The translations under genes were made by a program, and so were the position numbers. A model generated the notes under the pieces. That model did not search any database and was not told the DNA's origin. It saw nothing but the letters and a program-made list of their open reading frames with translations. A DNA stretch of 64,000 bases from Paenibacillus mesophilus (GTDB lineage: Bacteria > Bacillota > Bacilli > Paenibacillales > NBRC-103111). How positions within the stretch are numbered: the stretch's first letter is position 1; each line of letters starts with the position of its first letter. Below, in pieces: positions 1 through 8,763 of this stretch. Location: the NCBI RefSeq assembly GCF_005938385.1, contig NZ_VCRA01000020.1, positions 58,090 through 122,089 on the forward strand, in the 5' to 3' direction.

Positions 1-387
1 GCGGTCCATGACCGCTTCGATCCCTTCCGCCTGAACGATAGCGGCCGCTTCTTCGTTGAATATGCCCTGCTGCAGCCAGAAGGCGTTCGGCTTATGCTTC
101 ATCCGCAGCGTTTCTTGGGCAACCGGAACCGTATCCTCGCTTCGGCGGAACACGTTGACGATATCCACTTGCTCTTCGATATCCGCAAGCGATTTATAGC
201 TTTTCTCGCCCAGCACGGACTCCACGTTCGGATTGACGGGGATGATTCGGTATCCTTTGGCCTGCATCGCCTGGGACACCATGTAGGACGTACGGTCCGG
301 TTTATCGGACAGGCCGACCACCGCAATCGTTTTCGTCTGCTGCAGCAATTCCTTGATCCGGTCACGCGAAGGATTCTCGAACCCCAT
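1..387 (-). CDS. CoA-binding domain protein (YccU-like), 3' end beyond window
   Basis: The frame is open from an ATG at 387 to the first base of the window, giving 129 codons with no stop, so the C-terminus is missing. The N-terminal part reads KTIAVVGLSDKPDRTSYMV and then YRIIPVNPNVESVLGEK. This is the Rossmann-type CoA-binding fold of small YccU-like proteins (usually about 140 residues), so only a few residues are probably lost. Later segments (VDIVNVFRRSEDTVPVA, FWLQQGIFNEEA) also fit the family. It follows the C39-like gene by 18 bases on the same strand and may be co-transcribed with it. The family's physiological role is not settled. Confidence 0.85.
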   Translation of the reverse strand, partial: MGFENPSRDRIKELLQQTKTIAVVGLSDKPDRTSYMVSQAMQAKGYRIIPVNPNVESVLGEKSYKSLADIEEQVDIVNVFRRSEDTVPVAQETLRMKHKPNAFWLQQGIFNEEAAAIVQAEGIEAVMDR

Positions 388-405
388 GTCGTTTTGGCCT
401 CCCTG

Positions 406-1218
406 CTAAGATTTAGTATAGGACAACGCTTGCTTGCCCATTGCGTCCCAAGTAGCCAGAAACTGATCTTTGTTCAGCTTGTGGGCTTTTTTGCCGCTTA
501 ACGGATCGTTTACGTACACGTGCTGCTCATCATAACCGACCAGCAGGGCGGCATGCTCCATAAACGTCGTCTGAATCGGTCCGATCGGCGTATCCCACGA
601 AACCCAATTTTTCGGGACGTTGAAGTCGATCGTCGTCCATACGATAACCGGCAACCCTTCGGCGATTTGGCGCTCGATCGTATCAAATTCCGAACCGGTC
701 AAGTCGACGGCTGTCGGCACGTTCGCCTGCAAGGTCGGGAACAACCCGGTGTGATAAATGCCGAAGCCGCGCGTCTTGCCCGTCACATCGCCGACATAGC
801 CGGTGTTCGGGTTGCCCCAATACACGATCGAGCCCTTCTCCCAACGAATCGGAGTCGGGTCTTTGACCATTTCCTTGACAAGCTCCATCTTGCCCTTATT
901 CACGCCGTAATAATTGAGAAGCATCGTGAGGCTGACGATTTCGCAGCCCGGAGGTAGCTCGGGCAGCTGCCTGACTACAGGCGCGTCAATCATTGCCGAT
1001 GCCGGTTTGGGCGGGAGGGGCTTCGGCGCTTCCGGAGCTTTGCCGTTCGATCCTTCAGCCCCTTGCGCTAGCACGGCCGCGGTAGCGGGCTCGAGGAAAA
1101 TGTCCTTGCCGGTAACCCTCGCATACAGCAGCACGCTGAACACGCCGCTTGAGAAGAGCAGCCCCACGATGAGAAACATGGTGAATACGTATTTCGTCAA
1201 AATCAATGCGATCTTCAT
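406..1218 (-). CDS. C39-like peptidase, membrane anchored
   Basis: The 270-residue protein starts with a hydrophobic segment (about residues 8-33) that would act as an uncleaved anchor or signal peptide. A proline-rich linker (62-80) follows, then a papain-like C39 domain. The candidate catalytic cysteine is C92 in the stretch PPGCEIVSLTMLLNYYG, the histidine is about H222 in MEHAALLVGYD, and the aspartate lies in VNDP near 238. These fit the Cys-His-Asp order of the family. Such proteins in Firmicutes are usually annotated as C39 family or YvpB-like peptidases acting outside the membrane; the substrate is unknown. It lies 48 bases downstream of aroA on the same strand. Confidence 0.8.
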   Translation of the reverse strand: MKIALILTKYVFTMFLIVGLLFSSGVFSVLLYARVTGKDIFLEPATAAVLAQGAEGSNGKAPEAPKPLPPKPASAMIDAPVVRQLPELPPGCEIVSLTMLLNYYGVNKGKMELVKEMVKDPTPIRWEKGSIVYWGNPNTGYVGDVTGKTRGFGIYHTGLFPTLQANVPTAVDLTGSEFDTIERQIAEGLPVIVWTTIDFNVPKNWVSWDTPIGPIQTTFMEHAALLVGYDEQHVYVNDPLSGKKAHKLNKDQFLATWDAMGKQALSYTKS

Positions 1219-1266
1219 TATACAACCAACTCATTCGCTTCGTTGTAGTTGGAGCTGCACCGCGAC

Positions 1267-2559
1267 TCAGTCGATCAGCTCGACCTGTGCGCCGATCGAT
1301 TTCAGATGATCGAAGTATTGCGGATAAGATTTCGCCACGTGATGAGCATCCTTGATCGTGAGTCCGCGCTTCGAGCGAAGCCCTACGACGGTAAGCGCCA
1401 TGATGACGCGATGATCGAAATGGGCATCGATCTCGACGCCGCCTTCGACGCCTTCCGGCTTGCCGTGCACGATAATTTCGCTCTGTCTTTCTTCCACGTC
1501 CGCTCCGGCCTTGCGCAGCTCGTTCAAATAATCGGTAATCCGGTCGCACTCTTTGTAACGCAAATTTTCCACATTGTAAAACCGCGACGTCCCTTCGGCG
1601 AATACGGCCGCCGCCACCATCGCAAGCACCGCGTCGGTGAAATGGTCGCCGTCGAATTCGACCGCCTTCAGCTTGCCGTTTCCTTGCACGTGCACGATGC
1701 CGTTCTCGTGCGTCAGCGGGACGTTCATCGCTCGCAGCACGTCGATGACGGCGCGTTCGCCTTGCTTGCTTGCCTCCTCGAGCCGCAGCACCCGTACGTC
1801 GGACTGCGTGACCGCCGCGGCTGCGAGTACGGCTGCCGATCCGGGATAATCGCCTTGTACGATATATTCCTTCGCTTCATAGCGTTGCCGGCCGGGCACG
1901 CGATAATGCATCAGGTCCGGACTCGCTTCGATGCGGATTCCGGCTTGCGCGATCACTTCCAGCGTTTGACCGACTACAACCTTCGACTTGAGATCGTGAA
2001 GCACTTCGATTTCGCTGTCTTCGTCGAGCAGTGGAGTCATGAACAGAAGCGAGCTTAAATATTGAGAGCTGACGTTGCCCGATACTTGGATCCGTCCGCC
2101 TTTCGGATGGCCTCCCCGGATTGTGATGGGCAGCCTGCCGTTATTGTGCTCGACACCGACGTTCATTTGCCCGAGAGCCGTGATCAAATCGTTGTGCGGC
2201 CGCTTCCCGAGCGAATCGGGATACGTATTGACGAACGTAAGCTCCGGGCAGAACGCCGCTATGGACATGAGAAATCGCAGCACAGCGCCGGCATTGCCGA
2301 CGTTAAGCTCGCTTATCGGCAGCGGATGCCGGCCGAAGCCCCGGATCGTCATCGTATCGCCTTCTTCATGCAATTCCGCGCCCAGGTCGCGGATGCAGCG
2401 CCGCATCGCGTCGCTGTCTTCGCTGTGGGCCGGGAAGCGGATCGTGCTCGTGCCGTCCGCAAGGGCGCCTACGAGCATATAGCGCGTCGTATAATTTTTG
2501 GAGGAAAGAGCGTTAATTTCCCCTTTCAGAGCCGGCGTTTGTTTCACAATCGCTTTCAT
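1267..2559 (-). CDS. aroA: 3-phosphoshikimate 1-carboxyvinyltransferase (EPSP synthase)
   Basis: This cytosolic enzyme transfers the enolpyruvyl group of PEP to shikimate-3-phosphate in the shikimate pathway. The 430-residue length is normal. Family blocks are visible: SKNYTTRYMLVGALA near 20-34, GNAGAVLRF at 88-96, RPHNDL, the GNVSSQYLSSLL substrate block, GDYPGSAAVLAAA, and YKECDRITDYLNELRKAGA near the C-terminus. The PEP/glyphosate loop is unusual. Positions equivalent to E. coli Thr97 and Pro101 are Ala92 and Phe96, and the common LPGSKS block near the N-terminus is altered. The gene belongs with aroK (3819-4367), although a fluoride-channel pair and a rhodanese lie between them. Confidence 0.95.
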   Translation of the reverse strand: MKAIVKQTPALKGEINALSSKNYTTRYMLVGALADGTSTIRFPAHSEDSDAMRRCIRDLGAELHEEGDTMTIRGFGRHPLPISELNVGNAGAVLRFLMSIAAFCPELTFVNTYPDSLGKRPHNDLITALGQMNVGVEHNNGRLPITIRGGHPKGGRIQVSGNVSSQYLSSLLFMTPLLDEDSEIEVLHDLKSKVVVGQTLEVIAQAGIRIEASPDLMHYRVPGRQRYEAKEYIVQGDYPGSAAVLAAAAVTQSDVRVLRLEEASKQGERAVIDVLRAMNVPLTHENGIVHVQGNGKLKAVEFDGDHFTDAVLAMVAAAVFAEGTSRFYNVENLRYKECDRITDYLNELRKAGADVEERQSEIIVHGKPEGVEGGVEIDAHFDHRVIMALTVVGLRSKRGLTIKDAHHVAKSYPQYFDHLKSIGAQVELID

Positions 2560-2609
2560 CGTTCTCCATCTCTCCTTCTGCTATGTAAGGCATGACTGCA
2601 CCTGACGGG

Positions 2610-2972
2610 TCACAAGGCCCGGCCGATGCAGTACCCGATATACGATAATCCGATACCGAACAAATAGGTTGCTCCGACGTATCCGATCAATGCGCGGTAA
2701 CGCGATTGACGAGCCAGCGTCACGCTTTCCTGCTTCAATGTCGAAAACGTGGTGAAAGCTCCCATGAAACCTGTACCCGCTAGCAGCAGGACGGCCGTAC
2801 CCGGGTTCGCGCCGATCAGCAAACCGAGTAAAAACGAGCCGGTCAGATTTATTGTCAGTGTACCATACGGAACAGCGCTTTGGAATCGCTCCGCGATCTT
2901 TTTGGACAAGGAGTAGCGGAGAATCGCCCCGGCGAAGCCTCCGGCCGCCACAAGCGCCACATTCAACCACAT
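2610..2972 (-). CDS. crcB: Fluoride efflux channel subunit CrcB/Fluc (second of pair)
   Basis: This 120-residue membrane protein has four hydrophobic helices and the Fluc signatures GGFAGAILRYSLS, NLTGSFLLGLL and GTGFMGAFTTFSTL. The family exports fluoride passively as dual-topology dimers; in many Firmicutes two adjacent genes encode the two halves. I start at the ATG at 2972, not further upstream. It overlaps the stop of the preceding crcB by one base (TGATG), implying translational coupling, and the upstream codons give an arginine-rich stretch unlike the family. I saw no crcB-type fluoride riboswitch in front of the pair. Confidence 0.9.
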   Translation of the reverse strand: MWLNVALVAAGGFAGAILRYSLSKKIAERFQSAVPYGTLTINLTGSFLLGLLIGANPGTAVLLLAGTGFMGAFTTFSTLKQESVTLARQSRYRALIGYVGATYLFGIGLSYIGYCIGRAL

Positions 2973-3367
2973 CAGACGACGCCTCCTCCGCTTGTCTTTC
3001 TCCCGGCCAATCGACCGCCGATCCATGCGAGCGCAAGACCGCCCCACAGACTGGCCAGCACATAGGCCAGAGCCTTACCGCCTTCCCCGGCCTGCAGCAA
3101 ATGAATCGTCTCGGCGCTGAAGGCAGAGAAAGTCGTGTACGATCCGACGAAGCCGCTCGCGACCGCCGCCCGCCCGTTGTCGGACAAGCTCAGGCGAGCC
3201 GCGCCGCCGCCGGAAAGCCAGCCCAGGGCAAAACTGCCGGAATAATTGCATAATAACGTCGCGGCTGGGAACAAGGCCGCCGATAAGACAGGATCGACCG
3301 CCAGGCCGACCGCGTAACGGCATAATGCCCCCAATACGCCGGCAATACCTACATACATATAGATCAA
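2972..3367 (-). CDS. crcB: Fluoride efflux channel subunit CrcB/Fluc (first of pair)
   Basis: This protein has four predicted membrane helices and Fluc motifs: GIAGVLGALCRYAVG, LLCNYSGSFALGWL and GFVGSYTTFSAFSAE. Its partner is encoded immediately downstream with a one-base overlap, as expected for heterodimeric Fluc channels. I choose a TTG start at 3367 because GGGGGAG lies seven bases in front of it. The ATG at 3358, three codons later, is equally possible for the protein but has a poorly spaced ribosome-binding site. A longer ORF to 3430 adds a basic, unconserved stretch and is unlikely. The product is 128 or 131 residues. Confidence 0.88.
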   Translation of the reverse strand: MIYMYVGIAGVLGALCRYAVGLAVDPVLSAALFPAATLLCNYSGSFALGWLSGGGAARLSLSDNGRAAVASGFVGSYTTFSAFSAETIHLLQAGEGGKALAYVLASLWGGLALAWIGGRLAGRKTSGGGVV

Positions 3368-3488
3368 GAAGCATCTCCCCCGTTCCGGCGCCCGACTGGC
3401 GGGCCGCATTGACTTCCCGTTTTCGTTCACCTATGATAGACGTGATTATTTCCAGATCCGCTGCAGCGGATCGTCAGGAGGTCCATTC

Positions 3489-3791
3489 ATGAGCGAGATC
3501 AGCACGATCGAACCGGCCGAAGTGAAGCGGCGGCTCGACAACGGCGAACGCCTGAACGTCATCGACGTCCGCGAGGACGAGGAAGTCGCCGCGGGTATGA
3601 TACCCGGGGCAAAGCATATTCCGCTCGGACAGCTGCCCGAACGGCATGAAGAAATCGAGCGCTCCGCCGAAATCGTGCTTGTATGCCGCAGCGGCAACCG
3701 GAGCGGACGCGCCTGCGATTACTTGAATTCTCTTGGAATCGCCGGCTTGAAAAACATGACAGGCGGCATGCTCGCCTGGGAGAAGCTGTAA
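3489..3791 (+). CDS. Rhodanese-like domain protein
   Basis: This single-domain rhodanese has 100 residues. The persulfide-forming cysteine is C66 in the loop CRSGNRS, and the N-terminal VIDVREDEEVAAGMIPGA and C-terminal NMTGGMLAWEKL blocks are typical. Proteins of this type move sulfane sulfur between cytosolic partners; the partner here is unknown. An AGGAGG ribosome-binding site lies just upstream. The stop codon is inside the left arm of a strong terminator hairpin shared with the convergent aroK gene. Confidence 0.9.
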   Translation: MSEISTIEPAEVKRRLDNGERLNVIDVREDEEVAAGMIPGAKHIPLGQLPERHEEIERSAEIVLVCRSGNRSGRACDYLNSLGIAGLKNMTGGMLAWEKL

Positions 3792-3815
3792 GGCCGCGCG
3801 CCTTACAGCTTTTTT
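3783..3815. terminator. Bidirectional terminator between rhodanese gene and aroK
   Basis: An 11-base perfect stem (AAGCTGTAAGG paired with CCTTACAGCTT) encloses the loop CCGCGCG and runs into a T tract on the plus strand. On the minus strand the complementary hairpin ends with T residues after the left arm, so it can serve both converging genes. Confidence 0.9.
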
Positions 3816-3818
3816 ACT

Positions 3819-4367
3819 TTACTCTACCGAAAGCCTTTCAATGATCGCTTCCACAATTTGCTCCACCGTCTTGTCCGACGTATCGATACGGACGGGCGCG
3901 AAATCGTAAGCATGCTTGCGCTTCTCCAGCAGCTCGGGAACAGACTTCTCGGCATTGCCTCGCAGCAAAGGCCGGTTCGGATCGTCCTTCACCCGATTGA
4001 TGATTGTTCCGACATCCGCCGTCAAGGCGACGACCAGTCCGTTGTCGAGCATGATTGTCCGGTTTACCTCCGCCAGTACGGCTCCTCCGCCGGTAGCTAC
4101 GATTTGACCGGTCCGTCCCTCCAGCTCCCGCTTCAGCGTATCCGTCTCGACCTTGCGGAAGTACGGCTCGCCCTTCTCGGAGAAAACTTGCGGAATCGTC
4201 GTTCCTTCCTCCGCTTCGATTACCGCGTCCAAATCGATTTTACTCCAGCCGAGCCGTTCCGCCAGGACGGACGCTACGGTCGATTTTCCGGTCCCCATAA
4301 ATCCGACCAATACGACGTTACGTTTAAGCACGCCATGTTCGCCCCTTCCCGACTTCCGTGTGTTCAT
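3819..4367 (-). CDS. aroK: Shikimate kinase
   Basis: This enzyme phosphorylates shikimate with ATP, two steps before chorismate and immediately before AroA. The P-loop GFMGTGKS lies at residues 22-29, the shikimate-binding aspartate and arginine are in KIDLDAVIEAEEG and PYFRKVETDTL, and the second glycine loop is ATGGGAV. The lid region has NRPLLRG. An internal GTG in front of LKRNVVLV, at 4328, is an alternative start because the first twelve residues are not typical of the family. The gene ends beside the bidirectional terminator shared with the rhodanese gene. Confidence 0.95.
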   Translation of the reverse strand: MNTRKSGRGEHGVLKRNVVLVGFMGTGKSTVASVLAERLGWSKIDLDAVIEAEEGTTIPQVFSEKGEPYFRKVETDTLKRELEGRTGQIVATGGGAVLAEVNRTIMLDNGLVVALTADVGTIINRVKDDPNRPLLRGNAEKSVPELLEKRKHAYDFAPVRIDTSDKTVEQIVEAIIERLSVE

Positions 4368-4551
4368 TCGAATTCTATCCTATCATACCGGACGGTCTCC
4401 TTAAAAGGGAGCGGTCCGGATGGCGCACTATGCCACAGTGATGGAACGTTTTTGTGACGATCCGGCAAATATTGTGAATAATTCCTGTGCGGAATAGTTA
4501 TGATTAATAATAGACCCGCATTCCGTCCATAAAAGGAGCTGAGCCGATCCC

Positions 4552-4866
4552 ATGCAACAGGCCGCATTCCCGAAGCCGCCCGACCGCCGACTCGAGCAAA
4601 TACTGAGCCCGAATCATCCGCTGTGCAAAGAGGACGTCGTATGGGTGCTGGAATTCGTCAAAAAAAAGGTGGCCGAGCAAGATCCCCGATTGCTGGATCT
4701 GCCACAACCACGCTTGTTGAGAAACTTCCAACATTTCGCCGAAGCCGCCACGATGCTGCTCCAGCGCAGACCGAGCTGCGTCAACGAGGCGGACCGCCTC
4801 CGCACGGCGCTGGTCGAAGCGACGTACGGCCTGCTCGATCCGGCACCGCCAAGGCGAGAACGTTAG
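4552..4866 (+). CDS. Conserved hypothetical protein, 104 aa
   Basis: I do not recognise the family. The ATG follows AAAAGGAGCTGAGCCG, a good ribosome-binding site, and codon use matches neighbouring genes. The protein is soluble and probably helical, with charged helices (EDVVWVLEFVKKKVAEQ, NEADRLRTALVEATYG). It has no signal peptide and only two cysteines. It ends seven bases from the convergent gnd gene, with no clear terminator between them. Confidence 0.6.
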   Translation: MQQAAFPKPPDRRLEQILSPNHPLCKEDVVWVLEFVKKKVAEQDPRLLDLPQPRLLRNFQHFAEAATMLLQRRPSCVNEADRLRTALVEATYGLLDPAPPRRER

Positions 4867-4873
4867 GATCCGC

Positions 4874-6286
4874 TTAGTCCATCCAGTGGAAATGGAACGT
4901 GCCTTCTTTATCCACTCTTTGGAACGTATGCGCGCCGAAGTAATCCCGCTGCGCTTGAAGCAGGTTGGCCGGAAGCCGCTCCGACCGGTAGCTGTCGTAA
5001 TAAGCCAGCGCGGATGCGAAGCAAGGCGCCGGAATTCCCCGCGATACGGCGACGGAGACGACTTGTCTCCACGCGTCCTGGTAAGACTCCACGACTTCCT
5101 TGAAGTACGGATCGAGCAGCAGGTTTCTGAGGCCCGGCTCGCGATCGTACGCGTCCTTGATGTTCTGCAGAAAACGCGCGCGGATGATACAGCCGCCGCG
5201 GAAAATCATCGCGATGTTGCCGTAGCTCAAGTTCCAGTTGTATTCATCGGAAGCGGCGCGCATTTGCGCGAAGCCTTGCGCGTAAGAGCAAATTTTGCTG
5301 GCGTACAGCGCCTTGCGTACCGCTTCTACGAATGCGGCTTTGTCCGGGGCGGCCGGCACGTTTTGCGGACCCTTCAGCAGTTTGCTCGCTTGTACGCGCT
5401 CGTCCTTGATGGCGGACAGCATGCGCGCGAACACCGATTCCGTAATGATCGAGAGCGGCACTCCGAGGTCGAGCGCGCTTTGGCTTGTCCATTTGCCGGT
5501 GCCTTTTTGGCCGGCTTTGTCAAGAATGACGTCCACCATCGGCTTGCCCGTATCCGGATCGACCTTCTTGAAGATGTCGGCGGTAATTTCGATCAAGTAG
5601 CTGTCCAGCTCGCCCTTGTTCCATTCGGAGAAAATTTCATGAAGCTCCTCCGTGCTGAGGCCCAGCACGTCCTTCAGCAATTGATAAGCTTCACAGATAA
5701 GCTGCATGTCGCCGTACTCGATGCCGTTATGCACCATTTTGACGTAGTGTCCGGCACCGTCCGGTCCGATATACGTACAGCAAGGATCGCCGTTCACTTT
5801 GGCGGAAATGGCCGTCAAAATCGGTTCTACGAGCTTATAAGCGTCCTCTTGTCCGCCCGGCATGATCGAAGGGCCTTTGAGCGCGCCTTCTTCGCCGCCC
5901 GATACGCCCGTACCGATGAAACGGATGCCGCGTGCTTCCAGTTCCTTGTTGCGGCGCTGGGTGTCAGGGAAATACGCGTTGCCGCCGTCGATCAAAATGT
6001 CGCCTTCCTCGAGCAGAGGGAGCAGCTGGCTGATCGTATCGTCCGTCGGCTTGCCGGCCATGACCATCAGCAAAATTTTGCGCGGACGCTCGAGCGATTG
6101 GACGAATTCTTCGGCCGTGTAAGTCGGCACCAAATTTTTGCCTTTCGCTTCGTTCGCGATCAGATCGTCCGTTTTCTCGCGGGAACGGTTGAATACCGAT
6201 ACGGTAAAGCCGCGGCTTTCGATATTGAGCGCCAGATTTTTGCCCATGACGGCCAAGCCCACGACGCCGATTTGTTGTTTCGACAT
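4874..6286 (-). CDS. gnd: 6-phosphogluconate dehydrogenase, decarboxylating
   Basis: This enzyme oxidises and decarboxylates 6-phosphogluconate to ribulose-5-phosphate with reduction of NAD(P)+. The 470-residue length is standard. The Rossmann motif GVVGLAVMGKNLAL is at the N-terminus, followed by IDGGNAYFPDT, GTGVSGGEEGAL and the catalytic lysine block HYVKMVHNGIEYGDMQ. The C-terminal substrate tail (FGAHTFQRVDKEGTFHFHW) is present. It is the last gene of a run that also contains a gluconokinase, which makes its substrate, so the cluster would carry gluconate into the pentose phosphate pathway. Confidence 0.96.
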   Translation of the reverse strand: MSKQQIGVVGLAVMGKNLALNIESRGFTVSVFNRSREKTDDLIANEAKGKNLVPTYTAEEFVQSLERPRKILLMVMAGKPTDDTISQLLPLLEEGDILIDGGNAYFPDTQRRNKELEARGIRFIGTGVSGGEEGALKGPSIMPGGQEDAYKLVEPILTAISAKVNGDPCCTYIGPDGAGHYVKMVHNGIEYGDMQLICEAYQLLKDVLGLSTEELHEIFSEWNKGELDSYLIEITADIFKKVDPDTGKPMVDVILDKAGQKGTGKWTSQSALDLGVPLSIITESVFARMLSAIKDERVQASKLLKGPQNVPAAPDKAAFVEAVRKALYASKICSYAQGFAQMRAASDEYNWNLSYGNIAMIFRGGCIIRARFLQNIKDAYDREPGLRNLLLDPYFKEVVESYQDAWRQVVSVAVSRGIPAPCFASALAYYDSYRSERLPANLLQAQRDYFGAHTFQRVDKEGTFHFHWMD

Positions 6287-6362
6287 GAATTTCTACCACC
6301 CTTATCCGAGTTTATGTAAGCCACGTTTCATGCAAACACTATACTATTCTATCCCATTTGCA

Positions 6363-7133
6363 TCAAATTGTCATAGCCCCAAATCCGCCGTCTACGCGCA
6401 GCAGCGATCCGGTAACGAATCCGGACGCCTTCTCGGAAGCCAAATAAACGGCTGCGCCCTGCAATTCGTGGGCTTCGCCGAACCGGTTCATCGGCGTATG
6501 CGTCATGATCGAAGCGATGCGCTCCGGGGACAATATTTTGCGGTTTTGCTCGGCCGGGAAGAAGCCCGGAATGATGGCGTTGACGCGAACTCGGCTCGGA
6601 GCGAACTCGCGGGCCAAATTTTTCGTCAAATTGTTGACCGCCGCTTTGGAAGCGGAATAGGTGAACACTCTCGACAAAGGCGGCTCGGACGATACCGACG
6701 AAATGTTGATAATGCTGCCGCCCTCGCCTTTCTCCACCATATATTTGCCGAACACTTGGCAGGCCAGGACGACGCCTTTCAGGTTGACGTCCATGATGGA
6801 GTCCCATTCTTCCATCGTAATATCGAAAAACGGAGTCGCGCTGTTTTTGCCCGGACAATTCATCAGGACGTCGACGCGGCCGGTCCAATCCAGCACTTCC
6901 CCGAGCACCCGGCGCAAATCGTCGGCGCTCGTCGCGTCTGCGCTGAAGCTTTTCGCTTTGCCTCCGGCTTCCTCGATTTGTTTGACGACCTGCTCGCTCT
7001 TCTCCATATTGCGGCCGACGATCGCCACATCCGCGCCGTGCCCTCCGAGAGCTACCGCCATCGAGCCCCCGAGCGTGCTGTTTCCTCCGATGATAACCGC
7101 TGTTTTGCCCGTCAAGTCAAACAGATTCATCAT
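6363..7133 (-). CDS. SDR-family oxidoreductase (putative sugar-acid dehydrogenase)
   Basis: This short-chain dehydrogenase has 256 residues: a glycine-rich cofactor loop GGNSTLGG (16-23), NISSVSS with the catalytic serine near 145, and Y159/K163 in YSASK. The start at 7133 is fixed by AAGGAGGAACTTACT directly in front of two consecutive ATGs; the longer frame has no such site. It lies between gluconokinase and gnd. By context it may oxidise or reduce an aldonate or its keto form, as D-mannonate oxidoreductase or gluconate 5-dehydrogenase-like SDRs do. The exact substrate cannot be read from the sequence. Confidence 0.85.
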   Translation of the reverse strand: MMNLFDLTGKTAVIIGGNSTLGGSMAVALGGHGADVAIVGRNMEKSEQVVKQIEEAGGKAKSFSADATSADDLRRVLGEVLDWTGRVDVLMNCPGKNSATPFFDITMEEWDSIMDVNLKGVVLACQVFGKYMVEKGEGGSIINISSVSSEPPLSRVFTYSASKAAVNNLTKNLAREFAPSRVRVNAIIPGFFPAEQNRKILSPERIASIMTHTPMNRFGEAHELQGAAVYLASEKASGFVTGSLLRVDGGFGAMTI

Positions 7134-7200
7134 AGTAAGTTCCTCCTTGTGCCGTCTAAAGCGGAAACGGATGGAGCGAGTCCCGCTCCATAACCGGATG

Positions 7201-8763
7201 TCATGCTCCGCCGACGTGCTTTTTTTGGAACGCCGCAATGGCGTCGAACTGGTCTTTCAGTTGGTGATAGACCGAGCCGTAAATTTGGGTCAGCTCGCGG
7301 TAAACCGCATGATTAACGGCATCGGGCTCATGGCGAACGGTCGAACGCACCCAATCGTGGATCGACGAGAAATCGCGGATTTCGCCCAAAGCCAGCAAGC
7401 CGAGCTGCGCCGCCCCGAGACCCGAGCTCTCGATCGAGTCAGGTACCGTTACCGGTGTCCCGAGCGTGTCCGCCATGATCTGCCGCCAGAACGGAGAGCG
7501 GGCGAAGCCGCCCGAAGCGCGAATTTCCTTTGTCCGTCCGCCCAACTCCTCGAGCGCGAGCGCGACGGAGTGAATCCGATAGACGACGCCTTCCAGAACG
7601 GCGCGGATCATATGCTTCTTCTCGTGGAACAGCGACAGCCCGAAGAACACGCCCCTCGCGTTGGCGTTCCAATAAGGCGCCCGTTCCCCGGCGAGCAGCG
7701 GCAGGAAGAGCAGCCCGTCCGATCCCGGCGCTACCTGCTCCGCAAGCTGCGTCAAATAATCGTACGGATCCATGCCGCGTCGGCGGCCCTCTTCCGCTTC
7801 CTGCGTGGCAAGCTGGTCCCGCACCCAGCGGAACATGATGCCGCCGTTATTGATCGGGCCGCCCACAACCCAGAAATCTTCCTTGAGCGCATAGCAGAAC
7901 AACCGCCCCTCCGGATCGGTCAAAGGCTCGTTCACGGTGCCGCGAACGGCTCCGCTCGTGCCGATCGTAACCGCGTACACGCCCGGCTCGAAAGCGCCGG
8001 TGCCGAGGTTGGCCAGCACGCCGTCGGAAGCGCCGACAACGAACGGAGTATCGGCAGGCAAGCCCATTTCCGAGCTGTAGGAAGCGGACAGACCTTGCAT
8101 AATATGCGTAGTCGATACCGGTTCGGACAGCTGCTCCTTCGTTACTCCGGCAACTCTCAGCGCTTCGTCGTCCCAGTCCAGCTTGCGCAGATTGAACAAG
8201 CCTGTGGCGCTCGCGAGCGAATAGTCGATGACGAACCGGCCGAACAGCTTCGCGAACACGAACTCCTTGATGCCGATAAATTTAAACGTCCGGCCGACCA
8301 GCTCCGGCTCGTGACGATTGAACCAGATCAGCTTCAGGAGCGGCGACATCGGATGGATCGGAGTACCGGTATTCCGGTATATGCCCAAGCCGTTCCATTC
8401 GTTCTTGAACGGAGCCACGTAGTCGACGCTGCGGTTGTCCGCCCACGTAATACACGGGGTAAGCGGATTAAGCTCGCGGTCGACGGCGATCAGGCTGTGC
8501 ATGGCCGAGCTGAACGAGACGCACAGCACTTCGGAGCCGGCTATTCCGGCTTTCGCGATTACATCCCGGATGCCGCGGACGACCGCCGAAAAGATTTCCA
8601 GCGGATCCTGCTCCGCCCGGTCCGGCGTAGGCGTGTACAGCGGGTATTCGATGGAGTTTGAAGCGAGCACGCGGCCTTCCCGATCGATCACGAGCGTCTT
8701 CGTGCTCGTCGTCCCGAGATCGGCGGCTACTACGTACTTTTTGGCGCTGAATGTATCGGTCAT
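7201..8763 (-). CDS. gntK: Gluconokinase, FGGY family
   Basis: This 520-residue FGGY carbohydrate kinase closely follows the pattern of Bacillus GntK from memory: LGTTSTKTLVI at the N-terminus, FSSAMHSLIAVD, LTPCITWADNRS, GTPIHPMSPL, IDYSLASATGLFNL, VVGASDGVLANLG, TIGTSGAVRG and GGPINNGGIMFRWVRD. It would phosphorylate D-gluconate to 6-phosphogluconate, the substrate of the gnd product downstream. Its ATG overlaps the stop of the upstream LarA-like gene by four bases, so the two are translationally coupled. This is strong evidence that they act in the same pathway. Confidence 0.9.
   Translation of the reverse strand: MTDTFSAKKYVVAADLGTTSTKTLVIDREGRVLASNSIEYPLYTPTPDRAEQDPLEIFSAVVRGIRDVIAKAGIAGSEVLCVSFSSAMHSLIAVDRELNPLTPCITWADNRSVDYVAPFKNEWNGLGIYRNTGTPIHPMSPLLKLIWFNRHEPELVGRTFKFIGIKEFVFAKLFGRFVIDYSLASATGLFNLRKLDWDDEALRVAGVTKEQLSEPVSTTHIMQGLSASYSSEMGLPADTPFVVGASDGVLANLGTGAFEPGVYAVTIGTSGAVRGTVNEPLTDPEGRLFCYALKEDFWVVGGPINNGGIMFRWVRDQLATQEAEEGRRRGMDPYDYLTQLAEQVAPGSDGLLFLPLLAGERAPYWNANARGVFFGLSLFHEKKHMIRAVLEGVVYRIHSVALALEELGGRTKEIRASGGFARSPFWRQIMADTLGTPVTVPDSIESSGLGAAQLGLLALGEIRDFSSIHDWVRSTVRHEPDAVNHAVYRELTQIYGSVYHQLKDQFDAIAAFQKKHVGGA

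Noticed and set aside
3370..3480. Fluoride riboswitch upstream of the crcB pair
   Set aside because: I looked for the conserved crcB-motif pieces and did not find them; the gap is short.
6661..8661. 666-codon open frame antisense to the gluconokinase and SDR genes
   Set aside because: It crosses two well-supported minus-strand genes, and its translation has no domain and no start signal.
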